Assembly (NCBI RefSeq): GCF_003148685.1 | Contig: NZ_QGGR01000005.1 | Coordinates: forward strand, 124,001 to 188,000 | From: Actinoplanes xinjiangensis | GTDB lineage: Bacteria > Actinomycetota > Actinomycetes > Mycobacteriales > Micromonosporaceae | Length of the DNA stretch: 64,000 nucleotides | Reading direction: 5' to 3' | Shown here: positions 25,337 to 34,116 of the stretch, piece by piece | How positions within the stretch are numbered: the stretch's first letter is position 1 | Layout of the letters: each line of letters starts with the position of its first letter | Position numbers and translations under genes: made by a program | Notes under the pieces: generated by a model | Databases searched by the model: none | Seen by the model: only the letters and a program-made list of their open reading frames with translations | What the model was told of the DNA's origin: nothing

Positions 25337-26663
25337 CGAGGGGTCTCTCCTCCGGGTAGCGGTAGTGGCGGCGCCGGGTGTTCAGCGCGATCGCCGTCCC
25401 GACCGCAATGGTGCCGACGCGGCCGACATACATCAACAGGACCAGGACGAACTGCGCGGACGGCGGTAGGCCCGGGGTGATGCCGGTGCTCAGGCCGACC
25501 GTCGCGAACGCCGAGGTGACCTCGAACAGGGCCCGGTCGAACGGAACGTTCTCGGTCAGTGCGTCCAGGGCCACGGTACCGACGGCGATCAGCGCGACAC
25601 CCATCAGGGCCACGGTGACGGCCTGCCGCTGGGTCTCCTCGGCGATCCGCCGTTTGCGGATCACCACGTCCGGTTCGCCGCGGATCTCCGCCCAGATCAC
25701 GTAGCCGAGCAGCATGAACGTGGTCAGCTTGATGCCACCGGCGGTGCTGGCACTGCCGCCGCCGATGAACATCATCCCGTTGGTGACGGCGATCGTCTCG
25801 CTGTTGAGCTGTCCGAGGTCGACGCTGTTGAAGCCACCGGACCGGGTCATCACGTCCTGCGTGAACGCGGCCAGGATCTTGCCCGGCGTGCTCAGCCCGC
25901 CGAGCGTGCCCGGGTTGCGCCACTCGAAGACCAGGAAGACCAGGAACCCGACGGCCGTCAGCAACAGGCTGCCGGTCACCGTCAGGAAGGTGTGGGTCGA
26001 CCAGGTCCCGGCGGTACGCCACTCGCGCGCCAGCTCGAACAGGACCGGGAAGCCGATCGACCCGGCCATCACGCCCAGCCCCAGGGACAGGCAGATCCAC
26101 GGGTCCGTCACGAACCGCACGATGCTGTCGGAATAGAGGGCGAAACCACCGTTGTTGAACGCCTGCACCGCGTGGAAGACCGCCTCCCACAGTGCCCGGC
26201 CGAACGTGTAGTCGTAGGCCAGCCAGAACCGCAGGGTGAGCACCACGGCGACGAGGCTCTCCGCGACCAGCATCACCAGTGCCACCCGGCGCAGCACCCG
26301 GGCCGTGTTGCCGCCGGCCAGCCCGGCGCTCTCCGCCTGGGCCAGCAGCCGCCCGCGCAGGCCCAGACGGCGCGAGACCAGCAGGCTGAGCAGCGTCGCC
26401 AGGGCCATGATGCCGAACCCGCCGATCTGGGTCAGCACGGTCAGCAGCACGTGCCCGAACGTCGACCAGTAGCCGGGTGTGTCGACCACGGCCAGCCCGG
26501 TGACACAGACCGCGGACGTGGCGGTGAACAGCGCGGTGATGAACGGGGCGTGGCCCGGCTCGGCCCGCGCCGCCGGGAGCATCATGAGGGCGGTGCCGAC
26601 CGCGATCAGGGCGAGGAACGCGAACGGCACGATACGGGCCGGGGTCCGCCAGGGTGATCGCAC
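25329..26663 (-). CDS. ktrB: Potassium uptake membrane subunit KtrB (TrkH family)
   Basis: 444 residues from GTG 26663. The four-fold MPM architecture of TrkH/KtrB is visible, with selectivity-loop segments such as TSAVCVTGLAV, AFNNGGFAL, TRSGGFNSVD and FATVGLSTGITP. It conducts K+ with Na+ or H+. No good ribosome binding site precedes the GTG; the DUF1772 gene ends 13 bases upstream, so coupling from it is possible. Confidence 0.92.
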   Translation of the reverse strand: MRSPWRTPARIVPFAFLALIAVGTALMMLPAARAEPGHAPFITALFTATSAVCVTGLAVVDTPGYWSTFGHVLLTVLTQIGGFGIMALATLLSLLVSRRLGLRGRLLAQAESAGLAGGNTARVLRRVALVMLVAESLVAVVLTLRFWLAYDYTFGRALWEAVFHAVQAFNNGGFALYSDSIVRFVTDPWICLSLGLGVMAGSIGFPVLFELAREWRTAGTWSTHTFLTVTGSLLLTAVGFLVFLVFEWRNPGTLGGLSTPGKILAAFTQDVMTRSGGFNSVDLGQLNSETIAVTNGMMFIGGGSASTAGGIKLTTFMLLGYVIWAEIRGEPDVVIRKRRIAEETQRQAVTVALMGVALIAVGTVALDALTENVPFDRALFEVTSAFATVGLSTGITPGLPPSAQFVLVLLMYVGRVGTIAVGTAIALNTRRRHYRYPEERPLVG

Positions 26664-26675
26664 CGATGAGTCATA

Positions 26676-27158
26676 TCACCCGATGTGCGCACCGTGCTCG
26701 ACGAGGGCCCACGCCGCGGCCCCGAAGGCGCCCGTACTGGTGACCGTGCGCACCAGATTCCACCGCACCCACGGGGTGAAGAACTCCGCCCGCTGCCGCT
26801 CGGGGTCGGTGCGGGCCGCGGCGCCGAGCCGGTCGAGACGGTTGTTGAGCGGGATGTTCGCGGCGAACGTGACGGCCAGGGTCGCGGCGTAGAGGACCAG
26901 GGCGATCAGGAGCGGCCCGGCGACGTCCGTACGGTCCCGGTTCTGGAACACGGCGATCGCGGTGCACACCAGGGCACCGACGAAGATCAGCCCGAAGAGC
27001 GGGTTCTGGATGGCGACGTTGATGTGCTGCATGGCGTCGACGGCGGAACGGTCCGCGGCCCGGCGCAGACCCGGCATCACCGAGCCGGCGTACGCGTAGA
27101 AGAGCCCGGCCATCAACCCGAGGGTGAGGACGGCGAGCAGCAGGACTGCGGTGCGCAA
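26676..27158 (-). CDS. DUF1772 / anthrone oxygenase-like membrane protein
   Basis: 160 residues with four hydrophobic helices. Conserved features of DUF1772 are visible: GLFYAYAGSVMPGLR, VDAMQHINVAIQNPLF and FAANIPLNNRLD, then W near the last helix. TTG 27158 is taken as the start because GGGAG lies five bases before it; longer frames continue upstream without such a site. Related proteins include AnthO-type oxygenases, but most are uncharacterised. Confidence 0.82.
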   Translation of the reverse strand: MRTAVLLLAVLTLGLMAGLFYAYAGSVMPGLRRAADRSAVDAMQHINVAIQNPLFGLIFVGALVCTAIAVFQNRDRTDVAGPLLIALVLYAATLAVTFAANIPLNNRLDRLGAAARTDPERQRAEFFTPWVRWNLVRTVTSTGAFGAAAWALVEHGAHIG

Positions 27159-27342
27159 CGGATCTCCCGTCGTACCGATCGGCTGGTCTGCGAACCGGAC
27201 GGGCGGTCCCGTCCGTGCCGTGACGGTACGATGCGGGAACAAACTCCGCCGCCCCGCCCCGGGCGGTGCGACGGTTGACACGTTGCGGTCGGTGACCGGA
27301 TTTCATCTTCGCCGGTTATCCTCCTCCGCCGGGGAGGACAAC

Positions 27343-28821
27343 ATGAAACTCGCACGGGGAATGCTTGCGGGCATTCTGGTCACCACGCTCGGTGCCGGGC
27401 TCGCGGCATGTGGGCCGATCGGGGTGCCGGAGTCGCGGCTCGTGGAGCCCGGAGGCGCCTACGAGTCCGGATTAGACGACATGGTCCGATTCAATGTGCC
27501 CGCCGGGGGAGGCCGGGGCGACATCCGCGTCAGTTTCGGCGTGGAGCCGCTGCCCGCCGACCGCCCGGCCCCACCCGGGATCATCACGGTCGGTGACATG
27601 GTCACCGTCGATCTGCGGGGCGACGTCACCAGGGCCCGGATCGCCATCGACTACGCCGAACTGCCGGCCGGGGTCCGCCCCGAGATGCTCAACGTCTTCG
27701 CCTGGTCCGCCGACCTCGGTGGCTGGGTGCCGCTGACCGCCTCGGTCACCGACGCGGTCGACCGCACGGTCGCCGGCGACACCGCCCTGTTCGACAGCTT
27801 CGTGCTCGGCACCTGGCGGCTCGGCACCGACGCGGCCGGCGACTCGATCACCACCGACAACGGCGTGGTGCTGCCGGTCAAGGCGGGCACCGACCGGACC
27901 TTCTGGGCGTACGCCCGGGCCGCCGCCGCCGCCTCCCTGGCCGACGCCGTCGAGCACCTCAGCGGGCCCCCGGAAGAACTGGTCTGCGAGCCACGGGCGG
28001 CGAACACGACGGTCCAGGTGGCCTCCACACCGGCGGGCCGGTTCGACGCGTGTGTGCTCGCCGGCACCGGCTCCCAGCAGATCCGGGTCCGCAACCGGCT
28101 GCCGTTCCCGATGCTCCTCCAGCTGCCGGCCGACGGACGGGTCCGCCCGCTCATCGACACCCAGACCACCGCCGACAGCCCGGACGCGCTCGACGGCATC
28201 CGGGACACCCTGCTCACCTACCTGACCGGCGCCGTCGCGGTCGGCGGCGGGCAGACCGTCACCCTCGAACTCCAGCCCGGCGCGGCCGGCCCGGTCCGGC
28301 TCACCGGCCGCCTGGACTGGTCGGTGGTCGCCCTCGACACCGGCCTCCGCCAGCTCGACCTGCTCCTGCCCAACAGCCAGGCGCTGCGCCCGCGGACCGC
28401 CGAGGCACTGCTGCTCGCCCACGCCGAGCACGGGGCCGCGGCCCGCGACGCCCTGGCCGCCGGCGACCTCGGCGACCCCGCCGTGCAGAACCTGCTGCGG
28501 GCGACCGGCGTCACCGGCGCGGACCGCAGCATCGCCGACGTGTTCCAGTTCAGCTCGTGCGTGCTGGACCGTACCGCCACCGCCGCCGGCGCCAGCCAGG
28601 ACGTGCTGGTGGCCCTGCGCAACGCCGGGCCGACCGTCATCTCGTTCACCACCGACTGCCTGAACACGATCTACGAGAAATACCTGCCGGAGAGCAGCCG
28701 GTCGGCCAAGGCGGTCTCGGACACGCTGAAGGGCGCCACCGGAGCGATCCGCAACGCCGTGCCGAAGGCCGACCGCAAGCGCGGAACCGGGCAGGTCACG
28801 GTCACGCTGACGCCGCGCTGA
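27343..28821 (+). CDS. Lipoprotein of unknown function
   Basis: 492 residues. The signal peptide ends in a lipobox (GLAAC, Cys near 23), so it is anchored in the membrane. The start ATG 27343 has GGGGAGGA five bases upstream, and a TTGACA hexamer lies about 65 bases before it. The mature protein has two conspicuous Cys pairs (LVCEP/DACVL and SSCVL/TDCLN). The first half resembles a beta-rich substrate-binding domain; I recognise no family. It is followed by a terminator hairpin. Confidence 0.7.
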   Translation: MKLARGMLAGILVTTLGAGLAACGPIGVPESRLVEPGGAYESGLDDMVRFNVPAGGGRGDIRVSFGVEPLPADRPAPPGIITVGDMVTVDLRGDVTRARIAIDYAELPAGVRPEMLNVFAWSADLGGWVPLTASVTDAVDRTVAGDTALFDSFVLGTWRLGTDAAGDSITTDNGVVLPVKAGTDRTFWAYARAAAAASLADAVEHLSGPPEELVCEPRAANTTVQVASTPAGRFDACVLAGTGSQQIRVRNRLPFPMLLQLPADGRVRPLIDTQTTADSPDALDGIRDTLLTYLTGAVAVGGGQTVTLELQPGAAGPVRLTGRLDWSVVALDTGLRQLDLLLPNSQALRPRTAEALLLAHAEHGAAARDALAAGDLGDPAVQNLLRATGVTGADRSIADVFQFSSCVLDRTATAAGASQDVLVALRNAGPTVISFTTDCLNTIYEKYLPESSRSAKAVSDTLKGATGAIRNAVPKADRKRGTGQVTVTLTPR

Positions 28822-28832
28822 CCCCGGGCCGC

Positions 28833-28876
28833 GGAACGCCCCAGCCCGTCCCAGATCGGACGAGCCGGGGCGTTCC
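28833..28876 (+). terminator. Hairpin terminator after the lipoprotein gene
   Basis: Ten-pair perfect stem (GGAACGCCCC / GGGGCGTTCC) with a 24-base loop, followed by TGCGTTTGT, starting 12 bases after the stop codon. Confidence 0.7.
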
Positions 28877-28959
28877 TGCGTTTGTCGCCCGCTTGTTGCA
28901 GAAATCCTGCAAACGGATTTGTCTTCACATCTCATCGAGGCTGTGCTTTTCTGAGGCTC

Positions 28960-28971
28960 GGGAGCGCTCCC
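28960..28971. promoter_or_regulatory. CebR-like operator upstream of pectate lyase
   Basis: Perfect 12-bp palindrome GGGAGCGCTCCC, the core of the LacI-family CebR operator (TGGGAGCGCTCCCA) that controls cellulase genes in streptomycetes. It lies 98 bp before the pectate lyase start. A second palindrome, TTGCAG-N5-CTGCAA, lies near 28896-28912. Suggests repression relieved by cello-oligosaccharide or a related sugar. Confidence 0.6.
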
Positions 28972-29069
28972 CTATCCCCCTTGGTCCGCGACCCGGGCGC
29001 CACGATACGAACGATCCCCACGTTCGCGCCCTCTCGCGGATTTCTCGCTACCTGAAAAGGAGCACAGAA

Positions 29070-30017
29070 ATGCGCCGAATTCATCGGCTCATGCAGGGCG
29101 CCGTCCCCCTCGCCCTCATCGGTGCGGCACTCGCCGTGCCCGCACCGGCCTCCGCGGCGATCACCGACCTCGTCGGCTGGGGCACCCAGAACGGTGGCAC
29201 CACCGGCGGTGGCAGCGCCGCCACCACCACGGTGACCAGCGCATCCGCCCTCACCACGGCGCTGGCGTCCACGGCGGCGGCCAACATCCGGGTGTCCGGG
29301 ACCATCTCCTGCTCCGGCATGTTGCGGGTCCGGTCCAACAAGACGATCATCGGTAACTCCGGTGCGTCGATCGTCGGCTGCGGATTCAACATCAACGGTG
29401 ACCGCAACGTCATCATCCGCAATCTGTCCTTCCGGAACTGGAACGACGACGCCATCAACGTCCAGGAATCGGCCACCAACATCTGGGTCGACCACAACAG
29501 TTTCAGCAACGGTTACGACGGCGCCGTCGACATCAAACGCGGTTCCGATTTCATCACCGTCTCGTGGAACCGGGTATTCAACCACGACAAGTCGATGCTG
29601 CTCGGGCACAGCGACGGCAACGCCAGCCAGGACGTCGGGCACCTGCGCGTCACCTACCACCACAACTGGTTCGACGCGTCGACCCAACGGCATCCGCGGG
29701 TCCGGTTCGGCAACCCGGTGCACGTCTACAACAACTACTACAACAGCAATTCCGGGTACGGCGTAGCCAGCACCGAAGGCGCCGGGGTCCTCGTCGAGGC
29801 CAACTCGTTCGAGAACGTCGACGACCCGTTCCACCTGGGTGAGGGCTCCTCCGACGCCGGGACACTGGTGGCCCGCAACAACCTGCTCGTCAACTCGGGC
29901 AGCGGGCAGACCGGCGGCTCGGTCGCGTCGATCCCCTACTCGTACACGGCGGACGCCGCCGCCAACGTGAAGTCGATCGTGACCGCCAACGCGGGCGCAG
30001 GCCGCATCAGCCTGTAG
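29070..30017 (+). CDS. Secreted pectate lyase, polysaccharide lyase family 1
   Basis: 315 residues. A Sec signal peptide ends at APASA near 31. The right-handed beta-helix motifs of PL1 are clear: NIWVDHNSFSNGYDGAVDIKRGSDFITVSWN (vWIDH region and Ca2+-site Asp), GHLRVTYHHNWFD, and RHPRVRFG carrying the catalytic Arg. It cleaves polygalacturonate by beta-elimination outside the cell. The ATG has AAAAGGAG six to seven bases upstream. A long leader (248 bases from the previous gene) holds a CebR-like operator, so it is probably regulated with plant-polymer degradation. Confidence 0.92.
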   Translation: MRRIHRLMQGAVPLALIGAALAVPAPASAAITDLVGWGTQNGGTTGGGSAATTTVTSASALTTALASTAAANIRVSGTISCSGMLRVRSNKTIIGNSGASIVGCGFNINGDRNVIIRNLSFRNWNDDAINVQESATNIWVDHNSFSNGYDGAVDIKRGSDFITVSWNRVFNHDKSMLLGHSDGNASQDVGHLRVTYHHNWFDASTQRHPRVRFGNPVHVYNNYYNSNSGYGVASTEGAGVLVEANSFENVDDPFHLGEGSSDAGTLVARNNLLVNSGSGQTGGSVASIPYSYTADAAANVKSIVTANAGAGRISL

Positions 30018-30038
30018 ACCCGTCCCGCACCACGGCGT

Positions 30039-30068
30039 CCTCCCCCGGCACCTGTTCCCCGGGGGAGG
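30039..30068. terminator. Bidirectional terminator between pectate lyase and NACHT gene
   Basis: Ten-pair stem CCTCCCCCGG / CCGGGGGAGG with a ten-base loop, between the two convergent stop codons. No T-tract. Confidence 0.6.
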
Positions 30069-30077
30069 GCGCCACCC

Positions 30078-33050
30078 TCAGCCCAACGCCCGGAGGATCC
30101 CCTCGACCTCAACGGCCGGCAGGCGGACCGAGTCGGCCTCCAGGGTCTGCCGGAAGATCAGATGACAACGGGCCCGTGCAGCCAATACTCCGACATCCGC
30201 GTTCCAGACCCGCAGTGCATGCGCTGCCCGCCGGTGGGCGACCACCAGAGCTTCCAGGTCGGCGCCCTCGCTGCGGTCCATCAGCAGGAGCCGGACGAGC
30301 GTGGCGGCGACCGATTCGAGCTCGCCCGGCTCGTGCTCGACGAAGGTGGCCATCGCCGGCCATCCCCATCCGCTCAGGATCGGGTCGGCGGCATGGCGCA
30401 GCACGTCGTCGCTGAAGGCACCGGACAGGTCCATCATCGCCAACGCCGGGACCAGCGGGAAATCGGTGCTGAAGCTGTCGGCGACGCCGGTACCGGAGAA
30501 TTTCCAGCTCGGGCCGAACTGGTTCGACCAGCGTGGGTCGACGGCCGCGGCGGTGGGTTCGTCGGTGAACTCCAGGATCAGGTCGCGGCGTTCGTCGCCG
30601 GCCCAGGTGCGCGTGACGTGGATCGGGACGAAACCGTCGAGGAGCATGCCGCCGGGAACCGCGGCGCGCCACTGCAAGGCGGTGTCCCGTAGCCAGCTCG
30701 CCGGGTCGCGGGCGTGCAGGTAGAGGTCGGAGGCGCGGACCTGGCCGCCGCACGCGAGGGTGAGCAGCATCAGGTTGAAGGAGTAGGTGGCCATCCAGTG
30801 GTCGATGCGTTTGTCGACGGGCTGGTAGGTGCCCTGGGTGTGGGTCGGTCTGGTCACGGCGACCCGTAACTTCTCCAGGAGCCAGTCGCGGGAGTCGGGT
30901 GTGAGCATCCGGCGCAGGAACGGGACGACCGTGCTGCGGGCGCACAGCGGGGTGAACCCGAGCAGCGACTGGAGCAGGGTGTCGTCCTCGGTCGCGCCCA
31001 GGCGGACGGTACGGGCCCGGGACAGGGCCACCCCCTCGCGGACCGCCTGGACCACGAGACGGGCCACCAGGTATTCGCCGAACGTGGCGTGCAGGAACTC
31101 GTACGTCTGGCGGGTCTGGTCGTCCTGGACCGCCTGGGTGCGCTGGATGAAGAAGAACCGGCCGACCATCTCCTCGCCCGCGCTGAAGGCGCGCTGGAAG
31201 CCCTCGGTCCGCGGGACGCCGGACGGGCGCAGACCGAGGCCGGTCAGGTCGGCGTCGAGTTCCGCGGTGGTGGCCCACAGGCGCAGCCGGTGGAACATCG
31301 CGAACGCCACCACCGACAGGCGCAGCAACTCCTCGTCGACCTGGGCCCGCCGCTCGTGTTCGGGCAGGTGGGTGCCGTGGACACGACGGACCTCGCGCTC
31401 GGCGAAATCGTGCAGGAGACGCTCGTAGAGTTCGCCGGTGCCGAAGTCCTCGGCGTCCTGGAGCCCGTTCGCCCCGGCGTCGTAGAGGGCCAGCATCAGC
31501 AGGAGCAGCGGCTGGGTGGCCAGGTCGGGGAAGCGCAGGACGACCTCCCGGGTGAGTGGCCGCCGCCCCGTCCCCGCCCAGTACCGTGCGTTGGCCGTGT
31601 TCCAGAACTCCAGCCAGCGGTCCACCTGCGGTTCGTCGAACGGCTCCAGCCTCACGACCAGACCACCGGCCGGGACACGGGCCCGGTCGGCCACGGCGAC
31701 CCGGCTCGTCACGATGACCGCGGCGGGGCGGCCGAGACGGGCCTCCCGCTGCTGGAACGCGGCCACCCGCTCCAGATAGTCGGACTGGTGCACCCCGGTC
31801 GCCTGCAACAACTCGTCCAGGCCGTCGAGCAGGATCACCGGCATCGCGGCGTCCGCCGACCCGGCCAGCTCGGCCCAGGCGACGGTCTCGCCGATCGCGC
31901 CGCGCAGCGCCTGCTCGATCTGGTCCTGGATGGACGCCTCGGCCCGCACCTCGCGCAGCGCCACCCGCACCACGAGGTAGTCGGCGGCCGGCAGCCGGGC
32001 GGCGAGGATCCTGGTCAGCGACGACTTGCCGCCGCCGGGCTGGCCGAGCAGCACCAGCGGAACGACGGCCGCCTGCGGGGTGGTGAGATAGGTGGCGAGG
32101 AACGTGTCGAAGTCGGTGCGGGCGTCGGCCCCGTTCCACCAGTCCTCGTCGGCGGGCCGCAGGCCGGGGCCGCCCGGCATCACCCGGAACCGTGGATCCA
32201 GGTAGGCGGCGGCCAGGCTCGGCACGGTCAGGTCGTCGGCGTCGCCGCCGAGGATCGGCTCGCCGAGTTCGGCGCGGTAGATACGGGCCAGCGCCGCGCG
32301 ATGGCGGGCCGGATCGCGGTGTGAGGTGGCCTTCAGCAGAGCCGTCTCCAGGCCCTCCAGGCCGCGGGACACCGCCCGGGACTCGAATCGGGCCAGCCAG
32401 ATGCCGAACTCGGGCACGTCCTGGACCAGTCGGCGGACGGTGTCCTCGTAGTGGTCGGCGGCCAGTTGCGGCAGGCGCTCGGCGAGCAGCGCCGCGACGG
32501 CACGGCGGGCCCGGTCGTCGGCGGTGTCCCAGGCCGCGAGGCCGGTCAGGTGGCCGGCCATGTGCCGGCCTCGGTCCGCATACCAGACGGCCAGGTCCGC
32601 GAGGAGACGATCGCCGGTGCGGTCCGGGCCCGGGGCGGGGATGCCGGCGTCGAGCAGGCGGGCCGGCCAGGAGCCGTCGGCACGGGCGGCGGCCAGAAAA
32701 CGGAGCTGGTCGTCGCGGGTGAAGTCCGGGTTCGCGAGTCCGGCGGTCTGGAGGCAGTCGTCCAGCGATACGAAGAATGACGAGACGACCAGGACACCGT
32801 GCGCGGCGTGCAGGCGCCGGGTGCGGTTGTAGCGGCCCTGGTCGCGTACCACATCGGTGATCTTCTCGGCCACCAGATGCCCGAGCCGGATCGCCTCCGT
32901 CTTGGCGTCGAAGAGGCTGACGGCAGCCTCGCTGCCGCCCGCGGTCGCCACCGCGAGCACTCCGCCGAGCAGGTTGTCGGCGGCCTTCATCAACGGCCCG
33001 GAGCCGCCCAGCAGCTTGACGGCATCGGTGTAGGTCAGACCCTGGGCCAC
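30078..33050 (-). CDS. Large soluble NACHT NTPase with N-terminal helical domain
   Basis: About 990 residues. An all-helical N-terminal region (about 1-280, beginning AQGLTYTDAVKLLGG) precedes a NACHT domain: Walker A GQPGGGKSS near 336-344 and Walker B VILLDGLDELL near 404-414. A winged-helix segment ends at YEFLHATFGEYLVARLV near 660. The last 300 residues are an unassigned sensor-like region. GTG 33050 is chosen over GTG 33059 because TATAGT ends seven bases before it, giving a leaderless start, and the nearer GTG lies inside that element. Some bacterial NACHT proteins protect against phage; that role is inference here. Confidence 0.82.
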   Translation of the reverse strand: MAQGLTYTDAVKLLGGSGPLMKAADNLLGGVLAVATAGGSEAAVSLFDAKTEAIRLGHLVAEKITDVVRDQGRYNRTRRLHAAHGVLVVSSFFVSLDDCLQTAGLANPDFTRDDQLRFLAAARADGSWPARLLDAGIPAPGPDRTGDRLLADLAVWYADRGRHMAGHLTGLAAWDTADDRARRAVAALLAERLPQLAADHYEDTVRRLVQDVPEFGIWLARFESRAVSRGLEGLETALLKATSHRDPARHRAALARIYRAELGEPILGGDADDLTVPSLAAAYLDPRFRVMPGGPGLRPADEDWWNGADARTDFDTFLATYLTTPQAAVVPLVLLGQPGGGKSSLTRILAARLPAADYLVVRVALREVRAEASIQDQIEQALRGAIGETVAWAELAGSADAAMPVILLDGLDELLQATGVHQSDYLERVAAFQQREARLGRPAAVIVTSRVAVADRARVPAGGLVVRLEPFDEPQVDRWLEFWNTANARYWAGTGRRPLTREVVLRFPDLATQPLLLLMLALYDAGANGLQDAEDFGTGELYERLLHDFAEREVRRVHGTHLPEHERRAQVDEELLRLSVVAFAMFHRLRLWATTAELDADLTGLGLRPSGVPRTEGFQRAFSAGEEMVGRFFFIQRTQAVQDDQTRQTYEFLHATFGEYLVARLVVQAVREGVALSRARTVRLGATEDDTLLQSLLGFTPLCARSTVVPFLRRMLTPDSRDWLLEKLRVAVTRPTHTQGTYQPVDKRIDHWMATYSFNLMLLTLACGGQVRASDLYLHARDPASWLRDTALQWRAAVPGGMLLDGFVPIHVTRTWAGDERRDLILEFTDEPTAAAVDPRWSNQFGPSWKFSGTGVADSFSTDFPLVPALAMMDLSGAFSDDVLRHAADPILSGWGWPAMATFVEHEPGELESVAATLVRLLLMDRSEGADLEALVVAHRRAAHALRVWNADVGVLAARARCHLIFRQTLEADSVRLPAVEVEGILRALG

Positions 33051-33084
33051 GGTCCCCACTATATGGACGGTCGTAGCGGGGGAA

Positions 33085-34116
33085 TCACGGGAGGAGAGCG
33101 CGAAGTGCGGCGACCTGTTTCACCCGCTCGGCGCGGGTGGTGGCCAGCGGGGACGCCAGCAGGGTGGTGACGCCGGCGGCGGCGAGGGCGTCCAGGCCAC
33201 GCCGGAGGTCGTCGGGGCGGCCGACCAGGGACGTCGCGGTGACCAGGTCGCCGGGGACGGCGGCGATCGCCTCGGCGCGCCGGCCGGACAGGTAGAGGTC
33301 CTGGATGCGGGTGGCCTCCTCGCCGTACCCGTAGCGGCGGACCAGGTCGTTGGAGAAGTTGCGGCCGCGGGCGCCCATGCCGCCGAGGTAGAGCGCGAGC
33401 TGGGCGCGGTGCCGCACGAGCAGGTCGGGGTCCGGATCACCGACGGCGAACGGTACGGGCACGCTCACGTCCAGCGGTCCCAGTGCGGGGTCGCGCCGGG
33501 ACCGTCCGTCGGCCAGCGACTCGCCGAAGACCCGGTCGGCGGATCTCGGGTCGAGCCAGAGTGCCTGCCATCCCTCGGCGATCTCGGCGGCCAGCGCCAC
33601 GTTCCGGGGGCCCATCGCGGCCAGCAGGATCGGGACGCGTGGCCGTACCGGATGATTGATGATCTTCAGGGGTTTGGCGTAGTCACCGGGGAGCGGGATC
33701 CGGTAGTGGGTGCCGTCGAAGGTGAGGTTCTCGCGGCGCCAGACGCGGCGGCAGATCTCGACGATCTCGCGGGTCCGGGCGACCGGGGCGTCATATCGCA
33801 CGCCGTGGAACCCTTCGATGACCTGGGGGCCGGACGCGCCGAGGCCCAGGTTGAACCGGCCGCCGGACACGTAGTCGAGTCCGGCGGCGGTCATCGCGGT
33901 CAGCGTTGGAGTGCGAGTGTAGAGCTGCATCACACCGGACGCCAGATCCATGCCACGCGTACGGGCGGCCAGGTAGCCCAGTTGGCTGACGGCGTCGAAG
34001 CTGTACGCCTCCGGGACGACGACCAGGTCCGCGCCGGCCTCCTCGAACTCGACCACCTCGTCGACCGCGTCGGCGAACCCCTCGCCGCTGTAGCCGAGCT
34101 GGATCCCGAGGCGCAT
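33085..34116 (-). CDS. LLM-class F420-dependent oxidoreductase
   Basis: 343 residues of the luciferase-like monooxygenase fold: N-terminal MRLGIQLGYSG, GADLVVVPEAYSFDAVSQLGYLA, SGGRFNLGLGASGPQVIEGFHG (typical of the F420-dependent subgroup) and a C-terminal LVGRPDDLRRGLDALAAAGV. The start overlaps the stop of the alcohol dehydrogenase by one base (TGATG), so both probably come from the promoter carrying the KstR-type box at 35216. F420 enzymes of this group occur in the mycobacterial cholesterol regulon. Substrate unknown. Confidence 0.88.
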   Translation of the reverse strand: MRLGIQLGYSGEGFADAVDEVVEFEEAGADLVVVPEAYSFDAVSQLGYLAARTRGMDLASGVMQLYTRTPTLTAMTAAGLDYVSGGRFNLGLGASGPQVIEGFHGVRYDAPVARTREIVEICRRVWRRENLTFDGTHYRIPLPGDYAKPLKIINHPVRPRVPILLAAMGPRNVALAAEIAEGWQALWLDPRSADRVFGESLADGRSRRDPALGPLDVSVPVPFAVGDPDPDLLVRHRAQLALYLGGMGARGRNFSNDLVRRYGYGEEATRIQDLYLSGRRAEAIAAVPGDLVTATSLVGRPDDLRRGLDALAAAGVTTLLASPLATTRAERVKQVAALRALLP

